Assembly (NCBI GenBank): GCA_030323885.1
Contig: CM059194.1
Span: forward strand, 6,285,686-6,349,685
DNA length: 64,000 nt
DNA from: Branchipolynoe longqiensis
Lineage: Eukaryota > Annelida > Polychaeta > Phyllodocida > Polynoidae
Direction: 5' to 3'
The notes beneath the pieces are model-generated. The model was not told where the DNA came from, made no database searches, and saw only the letters and a program-made list of their open reading frames with translations. The translations under genes and the position numbers were made by a program. This document shows positions 30,992 to 41,204 of the stretch, one piece after another (the stretch's first letter is position 1; each line of letters begins with the position of its first letter).

Positions 30992-31754
30992 GGGGGCGTA
31001 TGCACTAATCGGTGATAGGCTTAGCTGGAGTTAAGGCGCTAGCCGCGGTCAGGTACCTCAGGGTAGCGGGGGGTTGGAGAAATGTGTGGATCGGTATGCA
31101 CCAATGTACTAGCCGGCGCGGATAGCTAACCGTGAGTTTATTTATAGATTTGGGAATTCCCTCCAGTCGACGATATGAATAACACCGCCAATGAGGCGGG
31201 AGTGTTAATAACAGTTCGATTTTATGGTGAATTTGAATAAATTTCACTTATTGCGTATGTAAATCTGTCAAATATGATCGCATTGAAAAGATTTGGGTAT
31301 AATATATTGCCGCCGATTCGACGGCGACGGCGGCAGCCATGTTTAGTTGACGTTGGACAGTATGGATATTGACGTCGCTGCGTCGGCAGCGATTTGTTTA
31401 CTTTACATTCGTCGATTCGACAATATGCATAACACCACCAATGTGGCGGCGGCGTTAATATCGGTTCGAATTTAGGGTTAAATTGATAAAAATTTCACTT
31501 ATGGCGTATGTAATTCTATTAAATATGATAGCATTGAATAGATTTAGACCCACACACGCACACTAACTGGCACGGCTAGCAGTTAAACCTGATTTGAAAC
31601 TGGGGTAGCTTAGCCGAGGCTACGGTCGGCGGTTAGCGCTGGCACCGATTGGTGCATACCGATTTCTCACATTTAGCCGTGTGGGAGCTAGCCAAACTGC
31701 GGTTAAGGCCCTAACACTAGTAACAGTTGAACACCGATAGGTGCATACGGCCCC
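30992..31754. mobile_element. Foldback MITE, 763 bp, with internal duplication
   Basis: The left end GGGGGCGTATGCACTAATCG and the right end, GGGGCCGTATGCACCTATCG when inverted, begin long imperfect inverted repeats. A second inverted block (GGTATGCACCAAT near 31091 and 31645) extends them beyond 100 bp. The interior holds a direct repeat of about 130 bp (31167-31294 and 31410-31545), marked by AATAACACCGCCAATG and TTTCACTTATTGCGTATGTA. It is non-coding. The target duplication is uncertain. Confidence 0.7.
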
Positions 31755-31880
31755 TGAGGTTTCACCTCCACCACGGTCTGTTAACTGGCATTATCACAGG
31801 ACAGGTCAAGGTCACGTGGTCGCCCGCCCAGCCTCCTCAACACCTGGATCCCAGACACACACACCGGGCGTTACAGGGCG
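31755..31880. other. Unassigned sequence
   Basis: Short interval without a recognised feature. Confidence 0.3.
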
Positions 31881-33118
31881 AGTGGGGGGGGGGGGGCGTG
31901 GTGATGGTTGGTTAGGGTGGGGGTGTGGTTATGGGGTGGGGTGTCTGAGGTGTGATGGGGGGTGTGATGGTAATGGTGTGATGGGGTATGGTGTAACGGG
32001 AGTGTGAAAGGAGTGTGATGGGGTTGTAATGGGGGAGGTGATGGGAGTGTGAAGGGCGTGTAGTGGGGGGGTGTGATTGGGGTGTGGTGTGATGGGGGTG
32101 TGTGTGTTGGATGGGGGTGTGGTGTGATGGGGTGTTGGTGGAGGGGGTTGTGATGGGCATGTGGTGTGATGGTGATGTGGTGTGATGTGGGTGTGGTGTG
32201 ATGGGGGGTGGAGGGGTTTTGGGTTGGTGTGGTGGGTGTGGATGATGGGGTGTGGGTGTGGAGGTTGATGGGGGTGTGATGTGGTGTGATGGGGGTGTGG
32301 TGGGGGTGTGGTGGGTGTGTGGCTTGGAGGAGTGTGGTGGGGCTGTTGGGGTGTGGTGGGAGTGTGTTGTGTGATGGGTGTGTGGAGTGATGGATGTGTG
32401 GTGTTATGGCTGTGTGGTGGGTGTGTGATGGTGGTGTGGTGGTGGTGTGGAGGGGTGGGTGTGGTGGGGGTGGGGTGTGGTGGTGTGAGATGGATGTGGT
32501 GTGTTGGGGGGTGGGTGTGTGGGGGGTCGTGTGAAGGGGGTGTGGTGTGGTGGGTGTGTGGTGGTGTTTGGTGTGGGGTGTGTAAAGGAGTGTGATGGGG
32601 GTGTGGATGGTGGTGATGGGGATGTGGAGGGGGCAGTGCAGAGGTGTGTGGACGGTGGGGTGGGGTGGGGTGTATGTGGTGGGGTGTGTGGCTTGGAGGA
32701 GTGTGGTGGTGGTGGTGGTGGTGGTGTGTGTGATGGTGTGGTGACGGGTGTGTGATGGGTGTGTGGTGTGGTGGGGGTGTGGTGTGTGTGATGGTGTGTG
32801 GGTGTATGTGTGATGGGGTGTGGTGTGGTGGGGTGTGGTGGGTGTGTGGCTTGGAGGAGTGTGGTGTGGCAGGGGTGGTGGGTGTGTGTGATTGGTCTGT
32901 GGTGTGGTGTGATGGGTGTGACAGGTGTGTGATGGGTGTGTGGTGGGTGTGTGTGATCGGGGTGTGGTGTGGTGGGGGTGTGGTGAGAGTGTGATGGGGG
33001 TGTGGTGTGGTGGGGGTGTGGCGGCGGTGTGGTGGGGGTGTGGTGTGGTGGGGGTGTGGTGGTGGTGTGGTGTGGTGGGGTGTGGAGGGGTGTGGAGGGG
33101 CTGTCATGGGGGTGTATG
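31881..33118. repeat. 1.2-kb GTGTGGTGGGG array
   Basis: Almost only G and T on the plus strand, with units such as GGTGTGGTGTGATGGGGGTG and larger duplications marked by GTGGCTTGGAGGAGTGTGGT (near 32320, 32690 and 32847). The 392-codon minus-strand His/Pro/Thr frame is a repeat translation. Confidence 0.95.
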
Positions 33119-33900
33119 GTGGGCGTTGAGATTTCTACCAATCAATGTTGTCCTTCCCACTGTCCTATCTTTGCCAAGGACATTCAGGTTAACAACTTTC
33201 CACCAATGTACACCCCCCCCCCCCCACACACACACACTCACTTAGACCCCCCCCCCCTCCCACGACCCCACACATACTCACTGACACCCCCACGCAGCCA
33301 ACCGTGTTGAACCTGGTGCTCCCCCGTCCTCACCACGCATACACCTGCCAACAAATGACAGCGGGAAGCACACCGCCACATCGTCAAGGTCACCCCCTCC
33401 CCCCACCCCCCAAACTGCTTTGCTTTCTTGCTTTTGGGGCTTCGTAACCTTACAGCAGTTACCGGCTGCAAAACTGCAGCAATATAGAAAGGCTCCGATA
33501 AATCGGTCCAAACTTTGGTTGAAGATTAATCTTCAGGTGGGACGGTTGTAGAAGCTGGGGATATCTTTACAACATTCGAAATGACGAATCGTTGGGGCGG
33601 CCCGGAATCACTCGGGTCCGGCAGTAGCAGAGCCCCTGTATCCAGCAACGGTAGCAGGGAGAGAAGTAAGCCCGGGAGGAGAAAAAAAAGTGTAGAGTAT
33701 AGGAAAGAGAAATGAGGAGAGTTGAGTGAAAGGACCGTGTCTCTTTGCTCTATGGTGACCAGCCGGCGAGCCAAAGACACCTTCACCTTCACACCGACAC
33801 CCTCAAACACACCCTCACACCCTCACCCCCACCCCACACCCTCACATGTCCCTGGTGTCGCGAACGGTCGTTGGAGGGGCGGCGTCCGGTTGAGGAGGTC
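33119..33900. other. Unassigned sequence with C runs
   Basis: C runs at 33212-33223 and 33247-33257 flank CACA repeats. The rest is mixed. No credible gene. Confidence 0.35.
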
Positions 33901-33904
33901 CCCC

Positions 33905-34270
33905 TGGGTGGGGAAGGACGGAAGGGGGGAGGGAAGGGAAGAGAGAAGAGGAAAGGAGGGAGGAGGGAAGGGAAGAGGTGAGAGAACTGGAAGGGGATGG
34001 GGAAGGGGTGTGGGAAGAGGAGGATGGGGGATGGATGGGAGAAGGATGGGAGAAGGAGAAAGGCTGGGGGAAGGTGATGGTGTGGCGGAAAGGAGGGGGA
34101 GAAGGTTGGAAGGGGATGGGGAGGGGAGGGTGGTAAGGGGAGGAGGAGGGGAAGGAGGAGGGGAGGAGGAGGCGGAGGGGGGAGGGGAGGATGGGAGGAT
34201 GGGGAGGGGGATGGGGAGGGAGGAGGAGGAGGGGGAGGGAGGAGGAGGAGGAGAGGAGGGGGAGGGAGTC
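33905..34270. repeat. GGGA/GGAGGA purine tract
   Basis: About 365 bp almost without pyrimidines on the plus strand, a candidate for triplex (H-DNA) and G-quadruplex formation. Confidence 0.9.
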
Positions 34271-34481
34271 TCCGAGGGAGTAGCTTGTAAGTTCAGGACG
34301 CAGCCTCTCTTTGTGCTGCGTTCGAATGATTTAAAACGAGGACAATCAGCCGAAAAGCATCCGTTACAAAAATAATATATATATATTTCAATCTGTCTTA
34401 TTATAGTGTCTATTTTTTATTAGCAAGTTCTGTAAAGAGCTCAACTTATAGCCAAGGTCATATATGACATATACAATATAC

Positions 34482-34487
<6 letters not shown>

Positions 34488-34533
<46 letters not shown>
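34488..34533. repeat. (TA)n
   Basis: Pure AT dinucleotide run. Confidence 0.95.
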
Positions 34534-34539
<6 letters not shown>

Positions 34540-34958
34540 TGGTATGCGGTATTGCATACCTCAGGGAGTTTGACGCCCCTGCCCTGCAGAGTTGTAAACC
34601 ACTGCCTTGTGGTACAGGTTCTTGACAGAACCGAAGGCTAAGGGAGCAAACCCTGAACAGAAAACCATGTCACTGTGGCAGCATTAAGGGCGGTTGATGT
34701 ATGGAACTCCCAACATCTCCCGATCAGCCACTGCAGGGACAAATAGTTTTGCGCCTGTCTGGACATGTTCTTGCCGGTGTGAAACCTCTATTTGCTCCCC
34801 GAGAGAGTGCCGCTGGTAACTTACAAAAGCCAGCAGCACTTCAACACTTTTGCAGGCAGCTTTCATGAAATGGGAGAGCGGCAGTCGAGTAATGAAAGCA
34901 GTCTTTGTTGCATCACGACCGACAGCATGATGATATAATAGAATATATATTATAGAAT
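34534..34958 (-). other. Unassigned, possibly transposon-coding remnant
   Basis: A minus-strand frame (34866 to 34684) has protein-like composition (MKAACKSVEVLLAF, HRQEHVQTGAKLFVP) and appears to extend upstream without ATG. I do not recognise the family. It could be a decayed transposase or host exon. Confidence 0.2.
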
Positions 34959-34959
34959 A

Positions 34960-35140
34960 TATGTTATGTAGAACGCAGGATAAAGGCGCGGAAGGGAATT
35001 AATTCCTTATTATTATTGTGTTTACTATTATTATTATTACACTATATACTGTACTGTCTCCTTCATGTTCATGACTGGTGGCGCCACCTCCGGCGTCCCT
35101 CGGTACCTGCATACCCTAAAAACATCACTCGCGTCGGAGG
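34960..35140. mobile_element. GGCGCC-palindrome family fragment
   Basis: GGATAAAGGCGCGGAAGGGA, ATT repeats, and TGACTGGTGGCGCCACCTCC with the following CGG-rich segment match 23688-23897. Confidence 0.6.
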
Positions 35141-35198
35141 ATAGATAGCTATTATAGATACTATGTTATATATAATATATATTATATCATACATAATG

Positions 35199-35530
35199 TA
35201 GTGGTCTGCACTGACCTCTCAGGCAAGTAACCACATAGACAGGTAGGCGTGGGGAGTGTATTGATATCAGGGAGCCTAGGTGGTGTAATGGTTAGCACAC
35301 TGGCCTGGAATGCAAAGAGATGTGGGTTCGAGTCCCGCTCTAGGCGCAGTATTTCCCATTTTCATCACCCCCACGACACTGGTTGCCGTGATCAGGATCC
35401 TGTACAAGCTTTGCGCTGTATGGTTGTTGAACCTACCCTGTGTATGTATATGTTAGTGCATTGCAATGAGATGTGGGTTCGAGTCCCGCTCTAGGCGCAG
35501 TATTTCCCATTTTCATCACCCCCACGACAA
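35199..35530 (+). mobile_element. SINE-C, full length plus partial tandem copy
   Basis: Complete leader, A box, B box and tail (GTTGAACCTACCCTGTGTAT). At 35466 the sequence jumps back to the B-box region (AATGAGATGTGGGTTCGAGT), giving a second 3' half. Sequence is very close to the copies at 17.4-17.8 kb. Confidence 0.9.
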
Positions 35531-35761
35531 TAATATACATTCTATATAATATATATTATAAAATTGCTTGTTTTGTTTGTTTGCTGCTGTTCTCCGGCGT
35601 GTCTATGCTCATCAACATGTAAACCTCTGAGCATCACCTGAACAGCATCCTGTTTGATTTGATTTCATTTGAGTTTTATTGAACCACAAACATTTAGTTC
35701 GGCAACTGCATGACTTCCCCAATGGGTCATCTTCCAGCCGAGCAACCAACAGTACATTACA
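35531..35761. other. Unassigned sequence
   Basis: AT-rich with GAGTTTTATTGAACCACAAA. It may be a repeat end, but I cannot place it. Confidence 0.3.
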
Positions 35762-35765
35762 TTAA

Positions 35766-36111
35766 AGCTGCATAGTGCGATGAAATATCAAATTTTCAAA
35801 ACCAAACCAATTATCTAGATTTGATTTGACATATCTAACTTAGATACTGATGCACTTATTAAGCATTTGTTTCTGCATAGAAGGCAAGACTGAGTCAATT
35901 TAACAGAACCTGTTACTGCAGAAGTCTATGGTGTCAGAGTTTTGGCAAGCTTGCCAAAACTCATTTTCCATGTTTGCACTCAAATATCTCAAAAGTTTAC
36001 CATTTAAAATAAAAGTAACTTTGAACTAGTGTAAAGTAAATATTACTGATTGATCTAATATATTTATCTCAGAAAAAATACAGAAATTCAAAACCATCGG
36101 ACTCTGCAACT
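35766..36111. mobile_element. TTAA-MITE, complete with TTAA duplication
   Basis: Termini AGCTGCATAGTGCGATG and ATCGGACTCTGCAACT, TTAA at 35762-35765 and 36112-36115. It lies inverted to the next copy, 100 bp away. Confidence 0.9.
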
Positions 36112-36125
36112 TTAAGGTTCATACT

Positions 36126-36650
36126 GTAGCAGTCTGAGGCAAGTAACCACATAGACAGGTAGGCGTGGGTAGCCTGGTGACATCAGGGAGCCTAGGTGGT
36201 GTAATGGTTAAAGTTGTATCGTCCGATGGTTTTGAATTTCTGTATTTTTTCTGAGATAAATATATTAGATCGATCAATAGTATCTACTTTACATTAGTTC
36301 AAAGTTACTTTTATTTTAAATGGTAAACTTTTGAGATATCTTGAATGTAAACATGGAAAATTAGTTTTGGAAAGCTTGCCAAAACTCTGACACCATAGAC
36401 TTCTGCAGTAACAGGTTCTGTTAAATTGACTCAGTATTGCCATCTACATAGAAACAAATGCTTAATAAGTGCATCAGTATCTAAGTTAGATATGTCAAAT
36501 CAAATAAAGATAATTGGTTTGGTTTTGAAAATCTGATATTTCATCGGACTATGCAGCCTTAACATACTGCACCAGAATGCAAGAGATGTGGGTTTGATTC
36601 CCGCTCGAGGTGCAACATTTCCCATTTTCACCCCCCCATGACAATACCTA
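36126..36650 (+). mobile_element. SINE-C split by a TTAA-MITE
   Basis: Leader and A box at 36126-36211 (CTAGGTGGTGTAATGGTTA) and B-box part from 36559 (TTAACATACTGCACC, GGGTTTGATTCCCGCTC). Removing the MITE and one TTAA restores a continuous SINE-C. Confidence 0.9.
36212..36558. mobile_element. TTAA-MITE, complete, inserted in SINE-C
   Basis: 347 bp with termini AGTTGTATCGTCCGATGG and CATCGGACTATGCAGCC, flanked by TTAA at 36208-36211 and 36559-36562. The host SINE gives an independent view of the pre-insertion sequence. Confidence 0.92.
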
Positions 36651-36753
36651 TGCAAAAAACATTGTTACAACAAATCGGCGATTGAAATTTTCTTATGTAA
36701 AATCGGATATGTCCCTGTATGTATACACATATGTAAGCATGTCATGTGCATAT

Positions 36754-37424
36754 CAATCAATCAATGGGTGCCGTCTTCTCGAAGAAGGTTGGCTGCAATG
36801 GACCTCCATCTCTTCCTGTCATTCGTTCCTCTCACGCATTCCGTATAGCTCATTGCTGTCCACTCAGTGATGTTGTCCATCCATGTTGTTCTCCTTCTCC
36901 CTCTTGGTCTTTTCCCTTCTATCTTCCCTTCCAGTATTCTTCTCTGTGATTCCTGGTGTCGTATCATGTGGCCAAAGTATTTAATTTTTCTGTTTTTGAT
37001 CGTTTGTATTATCTGTCTCTTTATTTTCATTCTTGTTAGGACCTCCACGTTGCTTATCATTGCTGTCCATGGAATTTTTAACATTCTTCTGTATTGCCAC
37101 ATTTCAAATGCCTCGAGCTTTGTTGTTATTGCTTTCTTCAAAGTCCATGTCTCGCAGCAATATAAAAGTGTAGACCACACATAGCATTTTAGCAGTCGGA
37201 GTCTTGTTTTTATATTTATGTCTCTAGATGTTAGTACTTTCTGCATCTTTAGAAATGTTGTTTTGGCAATGTTTATTCTCCGTTTAATCTCTCTTTCACA
37301 TCCGCCATCACTAGTTATTAAATGGCCCAGATACACAAATGACTCTACCTGCTCCAAGATTACACCATTAACTTTTATCTCTGCGCTTGGTTTGTATTCC
37401 TTTCTGCTGACAACCATGGATTTT
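36754..37424 (-). mobile_element. 5'-truncated RTE-type LINE with perfect 13-bp TSD
   Basis: The insert is bracketed by GTCATGTGCATAT at 36741-36753 and 37425-37437. On the minus strand it starts inside the ORF (AAAATCCATGGTTGTCAGCA) and ends in CATTGATTGATTG, a tetranucleotide tail as found in RTE-clade LINEs. No lesion interrupts the reading frame. Confidence 0.9.
36761..37424 (-). CDS. Partial LINE reverse transcriptase, C-terminal region
   Basis: About 221 codons encode the thumb/C-terminal part of a LINE ORF2 protein, after the catalytic YxDD region, which is lost by 5' truncation. Features visible: VESFVYLGHLITSDGG, EIKRRINIAKTTF, RLLKCYVWSTLLYCCETW, LEAFEMWQYRRMLKIPW and IKYFGHMIRHQESQRRILEG, typical of RTE/BovB-like proteins. 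The frame begins within the element; upstream residues in the longer open frame come from flanking DNA. The stop lies at the edge of the 3' tail. An intact frame plus perfect target duplication indicate a recent insertion. It cannot act alone. Confidence 0.85.
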
Positions 37425-37437
37425 GTCATGTGCATAT

Positions 37438-37725
37438 ACAATATACATATATGGCAGTTGCAATTATTCACCCAGCCTTGATACACCTAGTCAACCACTG
37501 ACCTGACCTGACCAGTCTAAACCTCATAGTCAGGTCACAATCCCCCATTACACTCGGACTTTATCTATGTCACATCTTGACCAGGTTCCGGGTCACACAG
37601 ACGCACTTGTTCTCGGGTCAATAATTATCAAGGTCACCGCTTGACCTTGGTAGTATCACACCTTGTCCGGTGCTGAAGGTGACCGCTTTACGCCCTGAGT
37701 GAACCAGACTCAGAGCACGTGACCA
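37438..37725. other. Unassigned sequence
   Basis: Repeated GACCTGACC/AGGTCA-like half sites (37498-37560) but no gene or known repeat. Confidence 0.3.
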
Positions 37726-37726
37726 G

Positions 37727-37962
37727 ACGAGATGGCCGAATGAGTCGAGCGTCCGCCTCCCATTTTGGTAGATCGGGCAAAGACTGGTTATCTCAGTGTC
37801 AGGATAACGTGACTGAGTGGGATATTGGGTCATGTTCTGATGGCCTGGTCTCCCAGTGGGGCAGCATTATAAAGTTGCCACGAGTGCGCACTGGCACAAC
37901 TGGGTACCCATCCTGATATGACATTAGATGTTGCCAGGATGTAAAACTCCAACAACCAACCG
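37727..37962 (+). mobile_element. SINE-A with internal deletion
   Basis: Head GACGAGATGGCCGAATGAGT jumps from TTTTGGTAGATCG directly to GGCAAAGACTGG, removing the B box and about 90 bp. The 3' half and tail AACTCCAACAACCAACCGA are intact. Confidence 0.85.
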
Positions 37963-38079
37963 ATGGTTTTGAGTTTCTTTCATTTTCTGAGACACTCAAT
38001 AATAAGGACCTCTTGCATGAGAAGTGTACATACACTGTTCTGCCAGGCTATGGCGGTCGGTGGGTCTGCATGGAACATT

Positions 38080-38195
38080 ATGCAAGTTCTTCCTGGCATT
38101 TGGCATTACTAGGATAGGGCAAGGAGCAGTAGAATGAGGAAGACCAATTGTCCGCAATTGATATTTCCTCTGGCTTAATTAATTAATGTATCAAC
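38080..38195 (+). mobile_element. SINE-B 3' fragment
   Basis: GGCATTACTAGGATAGGGCA followed by GCAGTAGAATGAGGAAGACC and a TTAATTAATGTATC end. Confidence 0.75.
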
Positions 38196-38205
38196 AACAA
38201 AAACG

Positions 38206-38420
38206 TAGGCTACTCTTTCCGATAAGCAGCGCGGGGTCTTTTATATGCACTTTCACACAGACAGGACAGCACATACCACAGCCTTTGATCAAACAGTTGT
38301 GGACCACTGGTTGGAACGGAAAATAGCCAAAACTGCAAATGTGTCCAGTAAGCAGGATCGATCGCATGACCCACACTTTCACAGGTGGACGCTCTACTGC
38401 CTGAGCTACGTCCCGCTCCT
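38206..38420 (-). mobile_element. V-SINE-like, lacking the 3' end
   Basis: Head GACGTAGCTCAGGCAGTAGA (minus strand) through GAGTAGCCTACG. The terminal conserved block is absent and the element abuts SINE-B sequence. Confidence 0.8.
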
Positions 38421-38611
38421 TAGAACTGCATTAAAAATAATAGAAGCTTTCATACACTGGTGACTACCATGGTGATTGATTTCGAACAAGACCTTTCCCA
38501 CAGAGCATACCACACAGTGAGCTTCTACTCACAATAGTTCCTACCACTACCACCAGAGGGAGGGTTGGTGGAGGAAATCCTCTACATAATCTTGTTGATT
38601 TGGATCCTGTG

Positions 38612-38945
38612 TAAAGTTTGTTTGTCGGAGTTTTACATCCTGGCAACAGTTAAGGTCATGGCAGGACAGGTACTAACTTATGACAGTGGACACCCCTAGC
38701 AACTTTTTTAGTGCTGCCGCCCTGGGGAAACAAGGCCGCTGGCACCATGACCCCATTTTCAACCCAGTCACATTATCCGGACACTGAACTAACCAGTCCT
38801 TGTCCTATCCTAGTAATGCCAAGCGCCGGGCTCGGTAGCGACAAGAATAAATTTGGTAAGTCATCAGTTTGACTCGACCGGAATCAAACTCCCGGCATTC
38901 CGCATGGGAAGCCTGTGCTTCACCGATTCGGCCACCGCGTCCAGT
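38612..38945 (-). mobile_element. SINE-A, near full length
   Basis: Tail GTTTGTCGGAGTTTTACATC, body and head with the GGCCACCGCGTCC / GCCTGTGCTTCACCGATTCG subtype. Confidence 0.85.
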
Positions 38946-39291
38946 CTTATGTAAAGACCACCCACCCACCCACCCACTAAAAAGGCACTTGCAAATGAAC
39001 AGTACAGGGAAAATAGCATTTAGGGGGGGCAGGCGTGGGTAGGATCCATTATTTATGACTGGCAGTGTCACGTGACTTACGTGGAAGCCTGAGGGGCATG
39101 CTGCTACATCCCACCTGCCCAGAGAGCAGTGACCGTAGCGTCCCTTCTACGTAACTTGAAACTGGCACTGGTCACGTGACTAGGGGTCACGTGACTAAGA
39201 ATCTAAGTGACTAAGTCTATGGCATATAACTGATAAGTACCAACAGCGCATTAGACAGTCAGGATTTCCGTGTTACAAGATTACAATATGT
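38946..39291. other. Unassigned sequence
   Basis: Contains several CACGTGAC motifs at 39070 and 39170-39200. No gene was recognised. Confidence 0.3.
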
Positions 39292-39915
39292 GTGAAAGAG
39301 AGAGAGAGTGAGAGTGTGAGAGAGTGAGTGAGAGAGTGACAGAGAGTGTGGGAGTGAGTGAGAGAGTGACAGAGAGTGTGGGAGTGAGTGAGAGAGTGAC
39401 AGAGAGTGTGGGAGTGAGTGAGAGAGTGACAGAGAGTGTGGGAGTGAGTGAGAGAGTGACAGAGAGTGTGGGAGTGAGTGAGAGAGAGAGTGAGCGAGCG
39501 AGCGAGTGAGAGGGAGTGAGTGAGAGATGGAGTGAGTGAGAGTGAGAGAGAGCGAGAGAGCGTGAGAGAGTGAGTGAGAGAGATAGAGGGAGAGAATGAG
39601 ATAGTGAGTGAAAGAAATAGAGTGAGAGAGAGCGTGAGATAGTGAGTGAGAGAGATAGAGGGAGAGAATGAGATAGTGAGTGAAAGAAATAGTGAGAGAG
39701 TGTGTGAGAATGAGTGAAAGAGTGTGAAAGAGTGTGAAAGAGTGGGAGAGAGATGGAGTGAGTGAGAGTGAGAGAGCGAAAGAGCATGAGAGAGAGTGAT
39801 TGAGAGATGGAGTGAGAGAGCGACAGAGAGTGAGTGAGATAGAGGGAGAGAATGAGATAGTGAGTGAAAGAAATAGAGTGAGAGAGTGAGAGAATGAGAG
39901 AGTGAGTGAGAGAGA
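39292..39915. repeat. GAGAGTGA array with 30-bp units
   Basis: From 39324 five regular 30-bp units (GAGTGAGTGAGAGAGTGACA plus GAGAGTGTGG), then irregular GAGA/GTGA sequence. The plus frame encodes a ten-residue VGVSERVTES repeat. Confidence 0.92.
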
Positions 39916-40123
39916 AATTGTCAGTGATACTATCATGTTAGGACCAAAGAGATACTAACACTGCTTGTTCTCAATTGGTATATATAATAGATTTTAGAGC
40001 AGATATCTTATAGGATTATTACTCGGAAGGGATGCATGGGTAATTAATGCCAGATGATATCGGTTTGTACATACAGTTGCAATTCACACAATACAACACT
40101 TTCAACGCTTATCCGCACTGACC

Positions 40124-40466
40124 AGACGGGATGGCCGAATGAGTTGAGTGTCCGCCTCACGTTTTGGTCGATCGTGGGATTCGAACCCATCGAACGCTGG
40201 TCCAGTCAAACCCATGACGTACAAATTGATACTTGGTGCTTCCTAGCCAGGCACTCGGCATTTATTAGGATAGGGCAATGACTAGTTGGCTCAGTGGCAG
40301 GATAATGTGACCGAGTGGGATATCAGGTCATGGTGCTGGTTGCCTGCTCTCCCAGTGGGGCAGCACTATGAATTTGCCATGAATGTGCACTGTCACAAGT
40401 CGGTACCCGTCCTGATATGACCTTAGATGTTGCCAGGATGTAAAACTCCAACAACCAACCAACTTT
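40124..40466 (+). mobile_element. SINE-A, full length
   Basis: Head GACGGGATGGCCGAATGAGT, a B-box region with a small duplication (GATTCGAACCCATCGAACG), A-type 3' half, tail AACTCCAACAACCAACCAAC. Confidence 0.9.
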
Positions 40467-40576
40467 ATCCGCAGACGCGCATTTCCGGGTGTCCATTATT
40501 TCTAACTTTGTGACACACACTATTCCAAGGCCACGCACTCATTGGGTGATGTCAACTCTTCCTCAGCTGAGCCAAG

Positions 40577-40699
40577 ATGGCGGCGGAGTCCCGAACAACC
40601 ACGTTCTGGTGGCAGACAGACGCGCTCGCCAATGTCAAGGTCACCAAGGCTCTGCGCGCGACAGCTCACCTTGACCTTCGGGTACATTTGAAAATTGGA
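40577..40699 (+). CDS. Weak candidate first exon of a host gene
   Basis: Between two SINE-A copies lies a CpG-bearing 230-bp island with GCCAAGATGGCGGCGG, which combines a YY1-like AAGATGGCGGC motif and a strong start context. The frame reads MAAESRTTTFWWQTDALANV and continues about 40 codons before entering SINE sequence. No clear splice donor was found and no family is recognised. It could equally be chance. Confidence 0.2.
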
Positions 40700-41018
40700 A
40701 TGGTTGGTTGTTGGATTTTAACATCCTGGCAACATCTAAGGTACCGACTTGTGACAGTGTGCAATCATAGTGACTTTATAGTGCTACCTCACTGGGAGAC
40801 CAGGCCACCAGCACCATGACCTGATATCCCACTCAGTCACATTATCCTGGCACTGAGCCAATCACTCCTTGCCCTATCCTAATAATGCTGAGCGCCTGGC
40901 TAGGAAGCGACAAGTATCAATTTTGAAGTCATTGGTTTGACTGGACCAGTGTTCGAATCCCACAATCTACCAAAACGGGAGGCGGACCCTCAACTCATTC
41001 GGCCACCACGTCTGGTGA
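40700..41018 (-). mobile_element. SINE-A, near full length
   Basis: Tail GGTTGGTTGTTGGATTTTAA, a short deletion after GGCAACATCTAAGGT, intact body and head (CATTCGGCCACCACGTCTGG). Confidence 0.88.
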
Positions 41019-41204
41019 AAGTTGGAAATGGTGCCGTATTTCTTCGAGTAAACAGCCCGTCTTGAATAAACCAGCAGCCAAGACACAAGCTCGCTGAAGA
41101 TAAATAAATACACAGAATCCTTCGACAAGGTCTTCTCCGCCCACCACCATAGAAGAGTGTATCAGTGTAAGACATTATTGCTGAAGACTAATATGTCCAG
41201 CATT

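Noticed and set aside
30703..31005. Open frame sharing a DLSPSLLT-type segment with 61406-61651
   Set aside because: Explained by the two homologous LTR-like copies; the frames are otherwise not conserved.
31929..33141. Open frames of 245 and 392 codons rich in His, Pro and Thr
   Set aside because: Pure consequence of the G/T array having few stops on the opposite strand; composition and overlap in several frames argue against a gene.
36738..36786. ATCAATCAATCA considered as an independent microsatellite
   Set aside because: It is the 3' tail of the inserted LINE, ending exactly at the target duplication.
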